NCBI RefSeq assembly: GCF_023650955.1
Contig: NZ_CP098039.1
Location: 2,046,001-2,110,000 of the forward strand
DNA length: 64,000 nt
Reading direction: 5' to 3'
From: Thermosynechococcus sp. HN-54
GTDB lineage: Bacteria; Cyanobacteriota; Cyanobacteriia; Thermosynechococcales; Thermosynechococcaceae
In this document: piece after piece, positions 36,258 through 45,512 of the stretch
How the letters are laid out: the number at the start of each line of letters is the position of its first letter
Numbering within the stretch: the first letter of the stretch is position 1
Program-made: the position numbers and the translations under genes
Notes under the pieces: generated by a model
Databases searched by the model: none
The model's input: only the letters and a program-made list of their open reading frames with translations
What the model was told of the DNA's origin: nothing

Positions 36258-37010
36258 ATGGCAGGTCACAGTAAGTGGGCAAACATTAAACGGCAAAAAG
36301 CACGGGTTGATGCCCAAAAGGGCAAGATCTTTGCACGGCTATCGCGGGCAATCATTATTGCGGCACGGCATGGGGGTGGCGATCCTGCCGGCAACTTTCA
36401 ACTGCGCAGCGCCATTGAGAAGGCTAAAGCCGCAGGGATTCCTAGTGAGAATATCGAGCGAGCGATCGCCAAAGGCACCGGTACCCTTGAAAGTGATGCC
36501 CCCTTAGAGGAAATTCGCTATGAAGGCTATGGACCGGGGGGTGTGGCGTTCTTGATCGAAGCCCTCACCGACAATCGCAATCGCACGGCTGCGGATCTAC
36601 GGGCAGCTTTCAATAAGCAAGGGGGAAACCTTGGCGAAACGGGCTGTGTGAGCTGGATGTTTGAGCAGTGGGGCATTGTTACCGTTGCTGCTCCCAAGGA
36701 CGAGGGGGCTTTTCTAGAGGCACTCCTAGCAGCTGAGGTAGAAAACTACGAGATGATAGACGGTGTCGCTGAAGTTCGCTGTCCCGTGCCTGCCCTTGAA
36801 GCCGTTAGTGAAACCTTAAAAGCGCAGGGCTATACTGTCCTAGACACCGAAAGTCGCTGGGTCTCAATGAATACCGTAGAAATCACCGATGAAGAAACGG
36901 CGCGGCGCGTCCTCAAGCTGATGGATGCCCTTGAAAATCTCGACGATATTCAAAGTGTGGCCACAAACGTGACTATGAGGGATGCTCTCATGGAGGCCAT
37001 GTACGTATAG
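36258..37010 (+). CDS. yebC: YebC/PmpR family DNA-binding regulatory protein
   Basis: Protein of 250 residues in the conserved YebC/TACO1 family, linked to transcriptional regulation and, more recently, to translation of difficult proline-rich stretches. Start at MAGHSKWANIKRQKARVDAQKGK (36258), the universal N-terminus; an ATG six codons upstream is in frame but not conserved. Other marks are SRAIIIAARHGGGDPAGN, NIERAIAKGTG, EGYGPGGVAFLIEALTDNRN and GCVSWMFEQWG. No partner gene is adjacent; psbK lies upstream behind a terminator and recJ is convergent. Confidence 0.94.
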   Translation: MAGHSKWANIKRQKARVDAQKGKIFARLSRAIIIAARHGGGDPAGNFQLRSAIEKAKAAGIPSENIERAIAKGTGTLESDAPLEEIRYEGYGPGGVAFLIEALTDNRNRTAADLRAAFNKQGGNLGETGCVSWMFEQWGIVTVAAPKDEGAFLEALLAAEVENYEMIDGVAEVRCPVPALEAVSETLKAQGYTVLDTESRWVSMNTVEITDEETARRVLKLMDALENLDDIQSVATNVTMRDALMEAMYV

Positions 37011-37287
37011 GCATCCGTAGTTTTACGGGATTTGGGTAAGGATTTCTGCTCTGTTAAGACTCAGAAAATTGAGTGGAAACACGGTAGGCAGCCACAGGCA
37101 GCCGTGGGAACATAAAAAGTACGGTTGCAGGAGTGGCACCGAGGCACGTTGTGTGTAACGAGATTGAGGCTCTCCTTAGAGCTTCTCTCGATCAACGTTG
37201 ATTGCCCGTGTGTTCCCGCCTTGTGTGTTTCCCCTGTCGGCTCGTGTGTGTTCCTTGTGTTCCCTGGGAAGTAATTCTGGGTGGAGT
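37011..37287. other. 277-bp convergent intergenic region with structured, repeat-rich sequence
   Basis: No gene found. It holds four GTGTGTT/TTGTGTT-type repeats each followed by CC (about 37208-37265). There is also a 7-bp hairpin AGGCTCT-CCTT-AGAGCTT near 37168-37185 and the perfect palindrome ATCAACGTTGAT near 37190. A terminator pair for yebC and recJ is expected here, but no T-run hairpin was found. A small RNA gene is possible. Confidence 0.35.
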
Positions 37288-39534
37288 TTAGTCTGTTTCC
37301 TGAAGCGCCTGTAGGGGGGCGGCTGCAAAGTAACGACGGCGAAAGTTTTCCTCGGCGATCGCTGACTTAAAAACCTCTAATGCGGCAACGGTGTTGGCAG
37401 AGGGCTTCAGTTGGGGTGGCCATTTGCACCTAAACTCTTCTCCCCTCTGAATAACCTTGACTCCCAGTGTCTCCAGCACATTGAGGGCATAGTTCAAGGT
37501 GGCCGTTTCAATGCCAAGGTGTTCCCGCAGCCCCTCTCGTTGTAAACATGTTCCCTTTTGACTAGCTTGTTGGCACAGCATCAGGAATTCCTGCCACACT
37601 TTTAGAGCGTCCTGCTCTGGGGGGGGAGAGTAGGCCAAAATCAAGGGTTGCTGTTCCCTTTTTGCGCGCTGAATCCATTGGCGCCAGCTTTTCCTTGATG
37701 TCGGGCAGGTTTCGATGCGCAGGCCCTTGATGCTTGCCTCATGGGGGCGATCGCGATAATCTACGAGGGACTGAAAAGATGCCGCTTGGATCACATTGGT
37801 TGCACTGGGTCGCAGCTCTTGAATGACGGCTGATAGGCACGTTTGCCACTGCTCCAGCTCAATCACCAGATCACAGCGCCCTTTTGGGCAATCCCCTATC
37901 TGATGATCCCACCACTTCGCAGGAAAGGTGTGCTGGCGATCGTGGAGTAGCATTGAGACGTATTTCCTTGTGTTCTGATTCTCCCGGTTATTGTTCTCTC
38001 TGAGGTCAGTGAGTTCCACATTGCGCACCAACAATCGCGGGTTGGGATGGTAGGTTGAATCGAAGGGGGCAAGCACTTCCAGTTCCCTGAGCAACCGCTC
38101 ATTGAGTTGATCCAAGGTCACTTCCAAGTCAATCCGCAAGGGTTTCGGTGTCACGATCGCTGTGCCCTCTTTTTGTGCCAAGAATTGGTTGAGGGCGGCT
38201 TCCAAAAGGGGAATGTACTCCATCTTTAGCCTGAAGCCTGCTGCATAGGGATGCCCGCCAAATCCCTGAAATAAATGCTGTTGGCTATGGAGTGCCTCAT
38301 AGAGATCTACAAAGCCATCGGAACGCGCTGAACCTGCTGCCATTCCTGTGGCCGGATCAGTCTGAAGTAAAATTGCCGGACGGCCATAGGTTTTTACGAT
38401 CTCATTTGCCACTAGCCCCAGAAGACTCAATGGCCAACTGTCATCGGTGAGGAGAATTACCCGCGTTGCCGAGAGATCTAATTGCGCTACTTTGGCATGG
38501 GCCATCTTAGCAATCTCTTTTTGGCGTCGCTGCCGTTCTGCATTCACTTTTTCAATGTGCCGTGCCAACTGCCGCGCTTGGCGCCAATCTTGGGTGGTCA
38601 AGAGCGTAATCAGCGATCGCACATCCCCTTGGATACGACTTACAGCATTGAGGCGGGGTGCGACAGTAAAACTAATCTCCCGTTGCCGAGCCGTGCCTTT
38701 GGACGCCCCCTTCAAAAGGACAGCAATACCGGGTCGCAGAGTTTGACTCTTGCCGAGTTGTTCCAAGCCGCGCTGGGCAAGGTAGCGGCACTCATCCCTC
38801 AGTTCGACTAAATCAGCAATCAGGCCAATAGCCACCAGATCAAGGAGATTTTCGAGGGCATACCCTTGCGTTTTCTCTGGCCATTGGGCATAAACCGCTT
38901 CCAAAAACTTGTAAGCAACGCCAACCCCGGATAAATGACATAGGGGATGATTCCAAGGCAACTGCCGCGGATTGATCAGCGCCACAGCCCCCAAGGGAGC
39001 GGGTTCAAGGGTGTGGTGATCAGTAACAATCACATCCATCCCCAACTGACGGGCAAAGGCAATTTCAGCAGCGTTGGTGCAACCCGTATCACAGGTAATG
39101 ATCAAGGAGACCCCTCTTTGGTGCAGGTGTTCAAGGCCATGGCGTGAAAGACCATGGGAGTCTTGCTGGCGATTGGGAATATAAAAGTCCAGCAATTGGC
39201 ATCCCAGCAGGGGCTTTAGCCCTTCCCAGAGAACGGCGGTTGCCGTCACGCCATCGGTATCAAAATCTCCCCAAATGGCAACCTTTTCCTGAGTGTCTAA
39301 GGCCTGCTGCAAACGGGCTAGGGCAGATGGCATTTCTGGAAACTCCAAGGGAGACGCAGGCTGGTAGCGTCGCCAATCTAAAAAAGCCGGCACTTGCTGA
39401 TTAAGATCACGATAGCCTCGCTGCCAAAGTAACTGGGCAGTGATTGCGCCCGCATCGGGGTGCAGCATTTTGACTTGCTCAATAAAGTCTGGGGGAGCAG
39501 GGTGAGTAGAACAGGATTGCCAAGGGCGCTGCAT
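37288..39534 (-). CDS. recJ: Single-stranded-DNA-specific 5'-3' exonuclease RecJ
   Basis: Repair nuclease of 748 residues in the DHH family, used in recombination and mismatch repair. The metal motifs are complete: VAIWGDFDTDGVTATAVL (motif I), TCDTGCTNAAEI (motif II), VIVTDHHTLEP (motif III, DHH) and NHPLCHLSGVGVAYK (motif IV). The DHHA1 domain contains the glycine-rich GGHPYAAGFRL, and an OB-like region follows. A C-terminal extension of about 180 residues (RPSATNVIQAASFQS to the end), with a winged-helix-like stretch, is typical of cyanobacterial RecJ. The ATG is at 39534. It is convergent with yebC and divergent from the gene at 39702. Confidence 0.94.
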   Translation of the reverse strand: MQRPWQSCSTHPAPPDFIEQVKMLHPDAGAITAQLLWQRGYRDLNQQVPAFLDWRRYQPASPLEFPEMPSALARLQQALDTQEKVAIWGDFDTDGVTATAVLWEGLKPLLGCQLLDFYIPNRQQDSHGLSRHGLEHLHQRGVSLIITCDTGCTNAAEIAFARQLGMDVIVTDHHTLEPAPLGAVALINPRQLPWNHPLCHLSGVGVAYKFLEAVYAQWPEKTQGYALENLLDLVAIGLIADLVELRDECRYLAQRGLEQLGKSQTLRPGIAVLLKGASKGTARQREISFTVAPRLNAVSRIQGDVRSLITLLTTQDWRQARQLARHIEKVNAERQRRQKEIAKMAHAKVAQLDLSATRVILLTDDSWPLSLLGLVANEIVKTYGRPAILLQTDPATGMAAGSARSDGFVDLYEALHSQQHLFQGFGGHPYAAGFRLKMEYIPLLEAALNQFLAQKEGTAIVTPKPLRIDLEVTLDQLNERLLRELEVLAPFDSTYHPNPRLLVRNVELTDLRENNNRENQNTRKYVSMLLHDRQHTFPAKWWDHQIGDCPKGRCDLVIELEQWQTCLSAVIQELRPSATNVIQAASFQSLVDYRDRPHEASIKGLRIETCPTSRKSWRQWIQRAKREQQPLILAYSPPPEQDALKVWQEFLMLCQQASQKGTCLQREGLREHLGIETATLNYALNVLETLGVKVIQRGEEFRCKWPPQLKPSANTVAALEVFKSAIAEENFRRRYFAAAPLQALQETD

Positions 39535-39701
39535 TGACGGTCAGTTCCTAGGGAAGGGTAGCAAAGATATTCTTTAGACTATCCCTTGATCATAGCGATC
39601 GCCCCTTGGGGTCAGAGAGGCTTCCAAAAATTCCTGCCGATCTCTAGCACTGAAAATTGGGGAAGGCTACAATCAGGACAGCCATTGGGGATATCGAGAA
39701 C

Positions 39702-40142
39702 GTGAATCATACGTTTTTAGTTGATGGGGGGCGGTGGCTGCTCAAGGGAACGTGGTTAGAGGCCAATCAGGAACCCATTGCCGTGACGGGAAGGATTTTA
39801 GTCTCCTACGGCCAAGATGACTGGTTTTCCATGGCCGCCAAGATCACGTTTCCTGATCAAGTGAAGCCAGAATTAATTTTGCAGTCGCGGGGAAAGTTGG
39901 AACTAGATGAGCAGGTGTTTACCTATGTGCTCCAACACAGCCTCTTTGGTCGGCTGGAGGGGGAGGGGTGGATCACACCCCATGCAATTGTGCAACACTT
40001 TATTCTGTTGGGCGATGCCAGCCGCTGTACGGGTTTCGAGCACTACTGGCAACTGGACGCCAATCACTACACACTCCTCAGCGGGATTCACAACAGCCAT
40101 AAGCTCAAACATTTGCTAGAGGCAACCCTCGAGCGGGTTTAG
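39702..40142 (+). CDS. Hypothetical protein upstream of menC
   Basis: Protein of about 146 residues of unknown function. It looks like an all-beta lipocalin-like or calycin fold: HTFLVDGGRWLLKGTWLE, then VTGRILVSYGQDDWFSMAAK and RLEGEGWITPHAIVQHFI. FEHYWQLDANHYTLLSGIHN follows. The GTG at 39702 is preferred over a TTG at 39657 because TACAAT, a good -10 element, lies around 39668 with a weak -35 (TAGCAC) 17 bp before it, placing the transcript start downstream of the TTG. menC starts 12 nt after the stop, so the two form an operon. That association suggests, but does not show, a link to menaquinone/phylloquinone metabolism. Confidence 0.65.
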   Translation: MNHTFLVDGGRWLLKGTWLEANQEPIAVTGRILVSYGQDDWFSMAAKITFPDQVKPELILQSRGKLELDEQVFTYVLQHSLFGRLEGEGWITPHAIVQHFILLGDASRCTGFEHYWQLDANHYTLLSGIHNSHKLKHLLEATLERV

Positions 40143-40154
40143 TGGGGGCTAGGG

Positions 40155-41144
40155 GTGCGCTGGCAGTGGCGAGTGTATGAGGAACCCCTTCGGGAACCCT
40201 TGGCAACGGCGCAGGGGGTCTGGCGATCGCGCTCAGGAATTTATCTACGCCTCGAAGATGAACAAGGCCACGTGGGCTACGGTGAAATTGCCCCCCTTCC
40301 CGGCTGGGGCAGCGAAACCCTCAGCGCTGATATTGCTCTGTGCCAGCAACTGCCCACCCACCTTAGCCCAGAGGTTATTGCTGCAATTCCTGAGGACTTA
40401 CCTGCCGCCCAGTTTGGTTTTGCCACCGCTTGGCAGAGTGTGGGGCAATTGCCCTATGCGATTCGCCCTTGGCCGATCTGCGCACTTTTAGGGAGTGGTC
40501 GAGCCGCCCTTGAGCAGTGGCAGCAGCCTTGGCAGCGGGGACAAACCACATTCAAGTGGAAAGTGGGTGTGACTTCCCCAGAAAGGGAACAAGGCATCCT
40601 CAGGGAGTTACTGGCAGCACTGCCTCAGGGAGCAAAATTACGCCTTGATGCCAATGGTGGTTGGGATGTGGTAACCGCAGCGCGCTGGTTGACGTGGCTC
40701 GATCGCCATGGGAACGGCAAAATCGAGTATGTGGAGCAACCCCTGCCCCCCAACCAATGGCAAGCCCTACTCGCCCTTTCTCAGACGGTGACAACGGCGA
40801 TCGCCCTTGATGAAAGTGTGGTCAGTGCAACGGAATTGCAGCGTTGGTTAGATCGCGGCTGGCCGGGACTCTTTGTGATTAAGCCGGCCCTCTTTGGTTC
40901 TCCAGAACGCCTGAGCCTCTTATTTCGTCAAGGTTTAGAACCGCAGCGGCTGGTTTTTTCCTCTGCCCTTGAAGGGGCGATCGCCCGTATGGCAATTTTT
41001 CATCTCTTTGAAACATGGCAGCCCTGTCATGCCCTCGGTTTTGGCGTCGAACGCTGGCGATCGGCTCCCCTACTGACTGCCCTTGCAGATTACGCAGCGA
41101 CATGGGATTACCTTGACAATTATGGTAAAAATCACTATAAGTAA
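40155..41144 (+). CDS. menC: o-Succinylbenzoate synthase
   Basis: Enolase-superfamily enzyme of 329 residues that dehydrates SHCHC to o-succinylbenzoate, on the route to phylloquinone, the secondary electron acceptor of photosystem I. The catalytic Lys is in TTFKWKVGV. The metal ligands are in LRLDANGGW, KIEYVEQPLPP and AIALDESVV, and the second Lys is in LFVIKPALFG. The start is GTG at 40155 with GGGGGCTAGGG just before it. It is co-directional with the small gene at 39702 and with pncB 23 nt downstream. Confidence 0.9.
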   Translation: MRWQWRVYEEPLREPLATAQGVWRSRSGIYLRLEDEQGHVGYGEIAPLPGWGSETLSADIALCQQLPTHLSPEVIAAIPEDLPAAQFGFATAWQSVGQLPYAIRPWPICALLGSGRAALEQWQQPWQRGQTTFKWKVGVTSPEREQGILRELLAALPQGAKLRLDANGGWDVVTAARWLTWLDRHGNGKIEYVEQPLPPNQWQALLALSQTVTTAIALDESVVSATELQRWLDRGWPGLFVIKPALFGSPERLSLLFRQGLEPQRLVFSSALEGAIARMAIFHLFETWQPCHALGFGVERWRSAPLLTALADYAATWDYLDNYGKNHYK

Positions 41145-41167
41145 AACATCCTTTACATGACAGAGCC

Positions 41168-42481
41168 ATGACCGGTTTGAGCTTGGCCGCCAGTGATTAC
41201 AGTTTGCTGACGGATCTCTATCAACTGACGATGGCGGCCACCTATGCGGGCGAAGATTTGGCTTGGACACCCGCCAGTTTTGAACTCAGTGTACGGCGAC
41301 TACCCCGCGGATATACGTATTTGGTGGCCATGGGGTTGGCTCAGGTGCTGGAGTACTTGCAGCAGGTGCGGTTTACTCCCCAGCAAATTGATTACTTGAA
41401 AAGTCTAGCGGTTTTTGAGCGAGCACCCGCCGCGTTCTGGGACTTGTTGAGCCACAGTGAGTTCCGGGGGGATGTTTGGGCAGTTCCCGAAGGGACGGTG
41501 GTGTTTGCCCAGGAACCCCTGCTGCGGATTGAGGCCCCCCTCTGGCAAGCCCAGTGGTTAGAAACCTGTCTGCTCAACATTGTGAATTACCAGACCTTGG
41601 TGGCTACCCGCGCTTCACGGCTGCGACAGTTGGTGGGAGAAGAGGTAGATCTGCTGGAATTTGGCACGCGCCGTGCCTTTAGTCCTCAGGCTTCCCTCTG
41701 GGCAGCACGCTCAGCCCTCGCAGCCGGATTTACGGCCACGTCCAATGTGCTGGCGGCACAGCAGTTGGGGGTTTCCCCCACAGGCACGATGGCACACTCC
41801 CTTGTGATGGCGATCGCCACCCTCGCGGGTACAGAACAGGATGCCTTTACGGTTTTCTTGCGCTACTACCCTGAAGGAACGCTGTTGGTCGATACCTATG
41901 ACACCCTCGCCGCCGTTGCCACCCTCGCCGATCGCCAAGCGGCCGGGGAAATTATCGTCAAGGCCGTGCGCATTGATTCAGGGGATCTCCTAAGCCTCTC
42001 CCAGAAAATTCGCCAGCTCTTGCCCCAAACAAAAATCATTGCCAGTGGGGATCTCGATGAAGGGGAAATTCGCCGCCTGCGAGCAGCCGGTGCCTGTATT
42101 GATGCCTATGGCATTGGCACTAAGCTGGTAACGGGGGATCCTGTCAACGGCGTCTATAAACTCGTGGAAATTAGTGGTCAAGGAGTCATGAAGACCTCCA
42201 GTGGCAAAATGACGTTACCGGGACGCAAGCAAATTTATCGCCGTCCCAGTGGGGATTGCCTTGCCTTGGCCAGCGAGGAAAATGTCTGGGGCAAACCGCT
42301 CCTCGAACTGGTCATGCAGGAGGGGCGCCCCCTTTTTCCCCCCGAGTCCTTGACGACAATTCGCGATCGCCACCGTGCCAGTTTGGCAGAATTGCCAGAT
42401 ACGCTCCTAGAGGTGACTCAGCCAGTGGTCTATTCCCCTGCCCTTGAAGCCCTGATTCAACAGTTGCGACAGCATCCATGA
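41168..42481 (+). CDS. pncB: Nicotinate phosphoribosyltransferase
   Basis: NAD salvage enzyme of 437 residues, joining nicotinate and PRPP with ATP. Family features are LTDLYQLTMAATY at the start and LEFGTRRAFSPQASLWAARS (phospho-His region). TGTMAHSLVMA, VDTYDTLAAV, RIDSGDLLSLS and IIASGDLDEGEIRRL follow, with AYGIGTKLVTGDP after them. The C-terminal domain ends near VTQPVVYSPAL. The ATG at 41168 is 23 nt after menC. Its stop overlaps the nadD start by 4 bp (ATGA), beginning a compact NAD operon of four genes. Confidence 0.94.
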   Translation: MTGLSLAASDYSLLTDLYQLTMAATYAGEDLAWTPASFELSVRRLPRGYTYLVAMGLAQVLEYLQQVRFTPQQIDYLKSLAVFERAPAAFWDLLSHSEFRGDVWAVPEGTVVFAQEPLLRIEAPLWQAQWLETCLLNIVNYQTLVATRASRLRQLVGEEVDLLEFGTRRAFSPQASLWAARSALAAGFTATSNVLAAQQLGVSPTGTMAHSLVMAIATLAGTEQDAFTVFLRYYPEGTLLVDTYDTLAAVATLADRQAAGEIIVKAVRIDSGDLLSLSQKIRQLLPQTKIIASGDLDEGEIRRLRAAGACIDAYGIGTKLVTGDPVNGVYKLVEISGQGVMKTSSGKMTLPGRKQIYRRPSGDCLALASEENVWGKPLLELVMQEGRPLFPPESLTTIRDRHRASLAELPDTLLEVTQPVVYSPALEALIQQLRQHP

Positions 42482-43038
42482 CCATTGCCCTCTTTGGTAC
42501 CAGTGCCGATCCGCCCACTGCCGCCCATGGGGACATTCTCCAGTGGTTGAGCGATCGCTATGACCGCGTTTTGGTGTGGGCAGCCGATAATCCCTTCAAA
42601 GGGCAGCAAACCCCCCTGCCCTATCGCCAAGCCATGCTCAATCTCCTAGTGCGCAGCCTCAACCGCCCCAATGTCGAACATCGCCCCGAACTCAGCCACC
42701 CCTACACCATCCATTCCGTGGAGCAGGTGAAGCAGCAGTGGCCGAATGACCCCCTCACCCTTGTGGTGGGCAGTGATGTTCTCGCTAAACTGCCCCAATG
42801 GTATCAGGCGGAGAAACTTCTGGCTCAAGTGAAGCTCTTGGTCTTGCAGCGTCCGGGTGTTGTCATTGACCCCAAGGACTGGCAAGCCGTGCGGCAACTG
42901 TGTCCCCAAGTAGAATTGGCTAACTATCGCGGGCCAGCGGTCTCCTCCACCACCTATCGGCAACAGCGGGATGAACAACAACTCCTGCCGGCGATCGCCC
43001 AGTATATTCAGCAGCAAGGACTCTACTCGCAGTCATGA
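42478..43038 (+). CDS. nadD: Nicotinate-nucleotide adenylyltransferase
   Basis: Converts nicotinate mononucleotide and ATP to deamido-NAD. The 186 residues have the nucleotidyltransferase N-terminus IALFGTSADPPTAAHGDIL, a slightly altered G-x-F-x-P-x-H-x-GH motif with its first His replaced. ADNPFKG, HPYTIHSVEQV, LVVGSDVLAKLPQWYQ and the C-terminal AVSSTTYRQQ (the S-S-T-x-h-R motif) follow. Overlaps of 4 bp with both pncB and nrtR show tight translational coupling. The replaced His is worth noting but occurs in cyanobacterial members, to my recollection. Confidence 0.88.
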   Translation: MTIALFGTSADPPTAAHGDILQWLSDRYDRVLVWAADNPFKGQQTPLPYRQAMLNLLVRSLNRPNVEHRPELSHPYTIHSVEQVKQQWPNDPLTLVVGSDVLAKLPQWYQAEKLLAQVKLLVLQRPGVVIDPKDWQAVRQLCPQVELANYRGPAVSSTTYRQQRDEQQLLPAIAQYIQQQGLYSQS

Positions 43039-43745
43039 CGGTCTCTTCTGTGCCCCTTGCGGAATTTGTTGTCGGCGTGGACAACGTCATTTTCTCCGTA
43101 GATACGGATCAAAATCGCCTCCTTGTACTGCTGGTTCAGCGACAACAATCGCCGTTTGCGGGCTATTGGAGCCTTCCCGGCACCCTCGTGCGGCAGGGGG
43201 AATCCCTTGAAGCCGCTGCCTATCGCACCCTTGCCGAAAAAATTCGCGTCAGTAACCTCTACTTAGAGCAGCTGTACACCTTTGGCGAACCGGGGCGGGA
43301 TCCGCGCGAGAGCACCTATGGTAAGCGCTATCTCTCAGTGAGTTACTTTGCTTTGGTGCGCTTTGCCGATGCGGAACTGATTGCCGCCGGCGACTGTCCC
43401 GTGCAGTGGTTTGCCCTGAATGCCTGTCCTGAACTGGCCTTTGATCACAGTAAAATCTTGGCCTATGGTCACCGCCGCCTCTGCAATAAGCTGGAGTACA
43501 GCCCCGTCGCTTTTGATGTGCTGCCGGAGTATTTCACCCTCAATGATCTCTATCAGTTCTACAGCACAGTCTTGGGGGCCAACTTTTCTGACTACTCCAA
43601 TTTCCGCTCACGGCTCCTCAAACTCGGCATTTTGCAGGATACGCACCAAAAAGTGATCCGCGGGGCGGGTCGACCGGCAACGCTCTACCGCTTTGATCGC
43701 GAGGCCTTCGCGCCCCTTAAGGATAAGCCCCTAGTTTTTGTCTAA
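43035..43745 (+). CDS. nrtR: NrtR-type Nudix-related transcriptional regulator of NAD metabolism
   Basis: Regulator of 236 residues. The N-terminal Nudix-like domain (about 10-150) has a worn Nudix box: GTLVRQGESLEAAAYRTLAEK lacks the full R-E-x-x-E-E, so it should sense ADP-ribose or related metabolites rather than hydrolyse them. The C-terminal winged helix (about 155-236) has YFTLNDLYQFYSTVLG and RSRLLKLGILQDT, ending with RGAGRPATLYRFD. NrtR proteins repress NAD genes and are often encoded within the operon they control, as here between nadD and nadE. No operator was identified with confidence upstream of pncB. Confidence 0.85.
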   Translation: MTVSSVPLAEFVVGVDNVIFSVDTDQNRLLVLLVQRQQSPFAGYWSLPGTLVRQGESLEAAAYRTLAEKIRVSNLYLEQLYTFGEPGRDPRESTYGKRYLSVSYFALVRFADAELIAAGDCPVQWFALNACPELAFDHSKILAYGHRRLCNKLEYSPVAFDVLPEYFTLNDLYQFYSTVLGANFSDYSNFRSRLLKLGILQDTHQKVIRGAGRPATLYRFDREAFAPLKDKPLVFV

Positions 43746-43762
43746 CCCTTTGAGGAACTCCT

Positions 43763-45478
43763 ATGGCTGTGCATCTGTGGATTGCTCAACTGAACCCCAC
43801 CGTCGGTAGTCTCAAGGCCAATGCCCAAGCGATCCTCACCGCAGTCCAGCAGCTCCGCAGCCAGCACCCTGTGGATCTGGTCATCACCTCTGAGCTGGCC
43901 CTGTGTGGCTACCCCCCCAAGGATCTACTGCTGAACCGCTATTTTGTTGAGGCGATCCAAGCGGAACTCCAGCATCTGGCCGCCACTTTACCTGCTGAGG
44001 TTGCGGTACTCGTGGGCACCGTCTTGCCGAATCCTGCCGCTGGCATCAAGGGCGAAAAGCCCCTCTACAATGGTGCAGCCCTCCTCAAGGGGGGACAGGT
44101 ACAACAGGTCTTTGCCAAGCAGTTATTGCCCACCTATGATGTCTTTGATGAATGCCGTTATTTTGCTCCCGGCAGCACTGAGAATCTCTTTACCTTGACG
44201 ACAGCCACTGACCAGATCAAAATTGGCGTCACCATTTGCGAAGACCTTTGGAACAATGAGCAGTTTTGGGGACAGCGATACTACGAGCGCAATCCCGTTG
44301 CTGAATTGGTGGCTCAAGGGGCTGATCTGATTGTGAATCTCTCGGCATCACCCTACTGTGTGGGGAAACCGAAATTACGCCAAGCGCTGATTGAACATAC
44401 GGCTCGGCAGTATGGCTGCCCCTTGATCTATGCCAATCAGGTGGGGGGCAATGATGACTTGATTTTTGATGGCAGCAGTTTAGCGGTGAATCGTCAGGGT
44501 CAGATCGTTAGCCAAGCCAAGGGGTTTCGTGAGGACTACCTAGCCGTGCACTGGGAAGGGGGAGACTTACAACCGCAGACGATCGCCCCTGCAGCCACGA
44601 GTGAGCCAGAGGAAATTTGGCAAGCCTTGGTGCTAGGGGTGCGGGATTACGCCCGTAAATGTGGCTTTCAACAAGTGGTCATTGGCCTCAGTGGGGGGAT
44701 TGATTCCGCCTTGGTGGCGACGATCGCGACGGCAGCCTTGGGCAGCCAACAGGTGCTGGGGGTCTTGATGCCCTCTCCCTACAGTTCCGATCACTCGATC
44801 ACCGATGCCAAGGCGTTGGCGACGAATCTAGGGATTGCCACGCAGGTTTTACCCATTGCGCCGCTGATGCAAACCTACAGCGAGGTACTGGCGCCCCTAT
44901 TTGCTGGAACCCCCAGTGGGGTGGCGGAGGAAAATATCCAAGCCCGCATTCGGGGCACGCTGCTGATGGCGATCGCCAACAAGTTTGGTCACCTGCTTAT
45001 TTCCACGGGTAATAAATCTGAACTGGCAGTGGGCTACTGCACCCTCTACGGCGATATGAGTGGTGGCCTTGCGGCGATTGCCGATGTCCCCAAAACCCGT
45101 GTCTATGAACTCTGCCATTGGCTGAATCAGCAGGCGGCTCAGGGACAGCCGATTCCCGATTTGGCGATCGCCAGCTCCGTTGTCATTCCCCCCCACATTC
45201 TCACCAAAGCCCCTAGTGCTGAACTCAAACCCGGCCAAACGGATCAGGATAGCCTACCGCCCTATGACATTCTCGATGGCATTTTGGCGCGGATGATCGA
45301 TCGCCACCAGTCAGATCAGGAAATTGCCGCTGCGGGATACGACCTAGACCTCGTGCAACGGGTGCGCCGCATGGTTCAACGGGCGGAATTTAAACGCCAG
45401 CAGGCGGCACCGGGCTTAAAGATTACTGACCGCGCCTTTGGTTCCGGTTGGCGGATGCCGATCGCAGCCCAGTGGTAG
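43763..45478 (+). CDS. nadE: Glutamine-dependent NAD+ synthetase
   Basis: Last step of NAD synthesis, amidating deamido-NAD with ammonia from glutamine. The N-terminal nitrilase-type glutaminase (about 1-260) has the catalytic triad region: Glu in VITSELALCGYPPKDL, Lys in VFAKQLLPTYDVFDE and Cys in IGVTICEDLWNN. The C-terminal synthetase (about 285-571) has the P-loop VVIGLSGGIDSALVATIA, STGNKSELAVGY and TLYGDMSGGLA. The length of 571 fits the fused type. The ATG is at 43763, 17 nt after nrtR, with GAGGAAC upstream. It ends the NAD operon. Confidence 0.95.
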   Translation: MAVHLWIAQLNPTVGSLKANAQAILTAVQQLRSQHPVDLVITSELALCGYPPKDLLLNRYFVEAIQAELQHLAATLPAEVAVLVGTVLPNPAAGIKGEKPLYNGAALLKGGQVQQVFAKQLLPTYDVFDECRYFAPGSTENLFTLTTATDQIKIGVTICEDLWNNEQFWGQRYYERNPVAELVAQGADLIVNLSASPYCVGKPKLRQALIEHTARQYGCPLIYANQVGGNDDLIFDGSSLAVNRQGQIVSQAKGFREDYLAVHWEGGDLQPQTIAPAATSEPEEIWQALVLGVRDYARKCGFQQVVIGLSGGIDSALVATIATAALGSQQVLGVLMPSPYSSDHSITDAKALATNLGIATQVLPIAPLMQTYSEVLAPLFAGTPSGVAEENIQARIRGTLLMAIANKFGHLLISTGNKSELAVGYCTLYGDMSGGLAAIADVPKTRVYELCHWLNQQAAQGQPIPDLAIASSVVIPPHILTKAPSAELKPGQTDQDSLPPYDILDGILARMIDRHQSDQEIAAAGYDLDLVQRVRRMVQRAEFKRQQAAPGLKITDRAFGSGWRMPIAAQW

Positions 45479-45512
45479 GCTGAGGGTAGCACTCAAAGCG
45501 GGGCGCAAGAGG

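Noticed and set aside
43035-43745. Nudix hydrolase activity for the nrtR product
   Set aside because: The Nudix box lacks the R-E-x-x-E-E pattern and a winged helix follows, so a regulator fits better.
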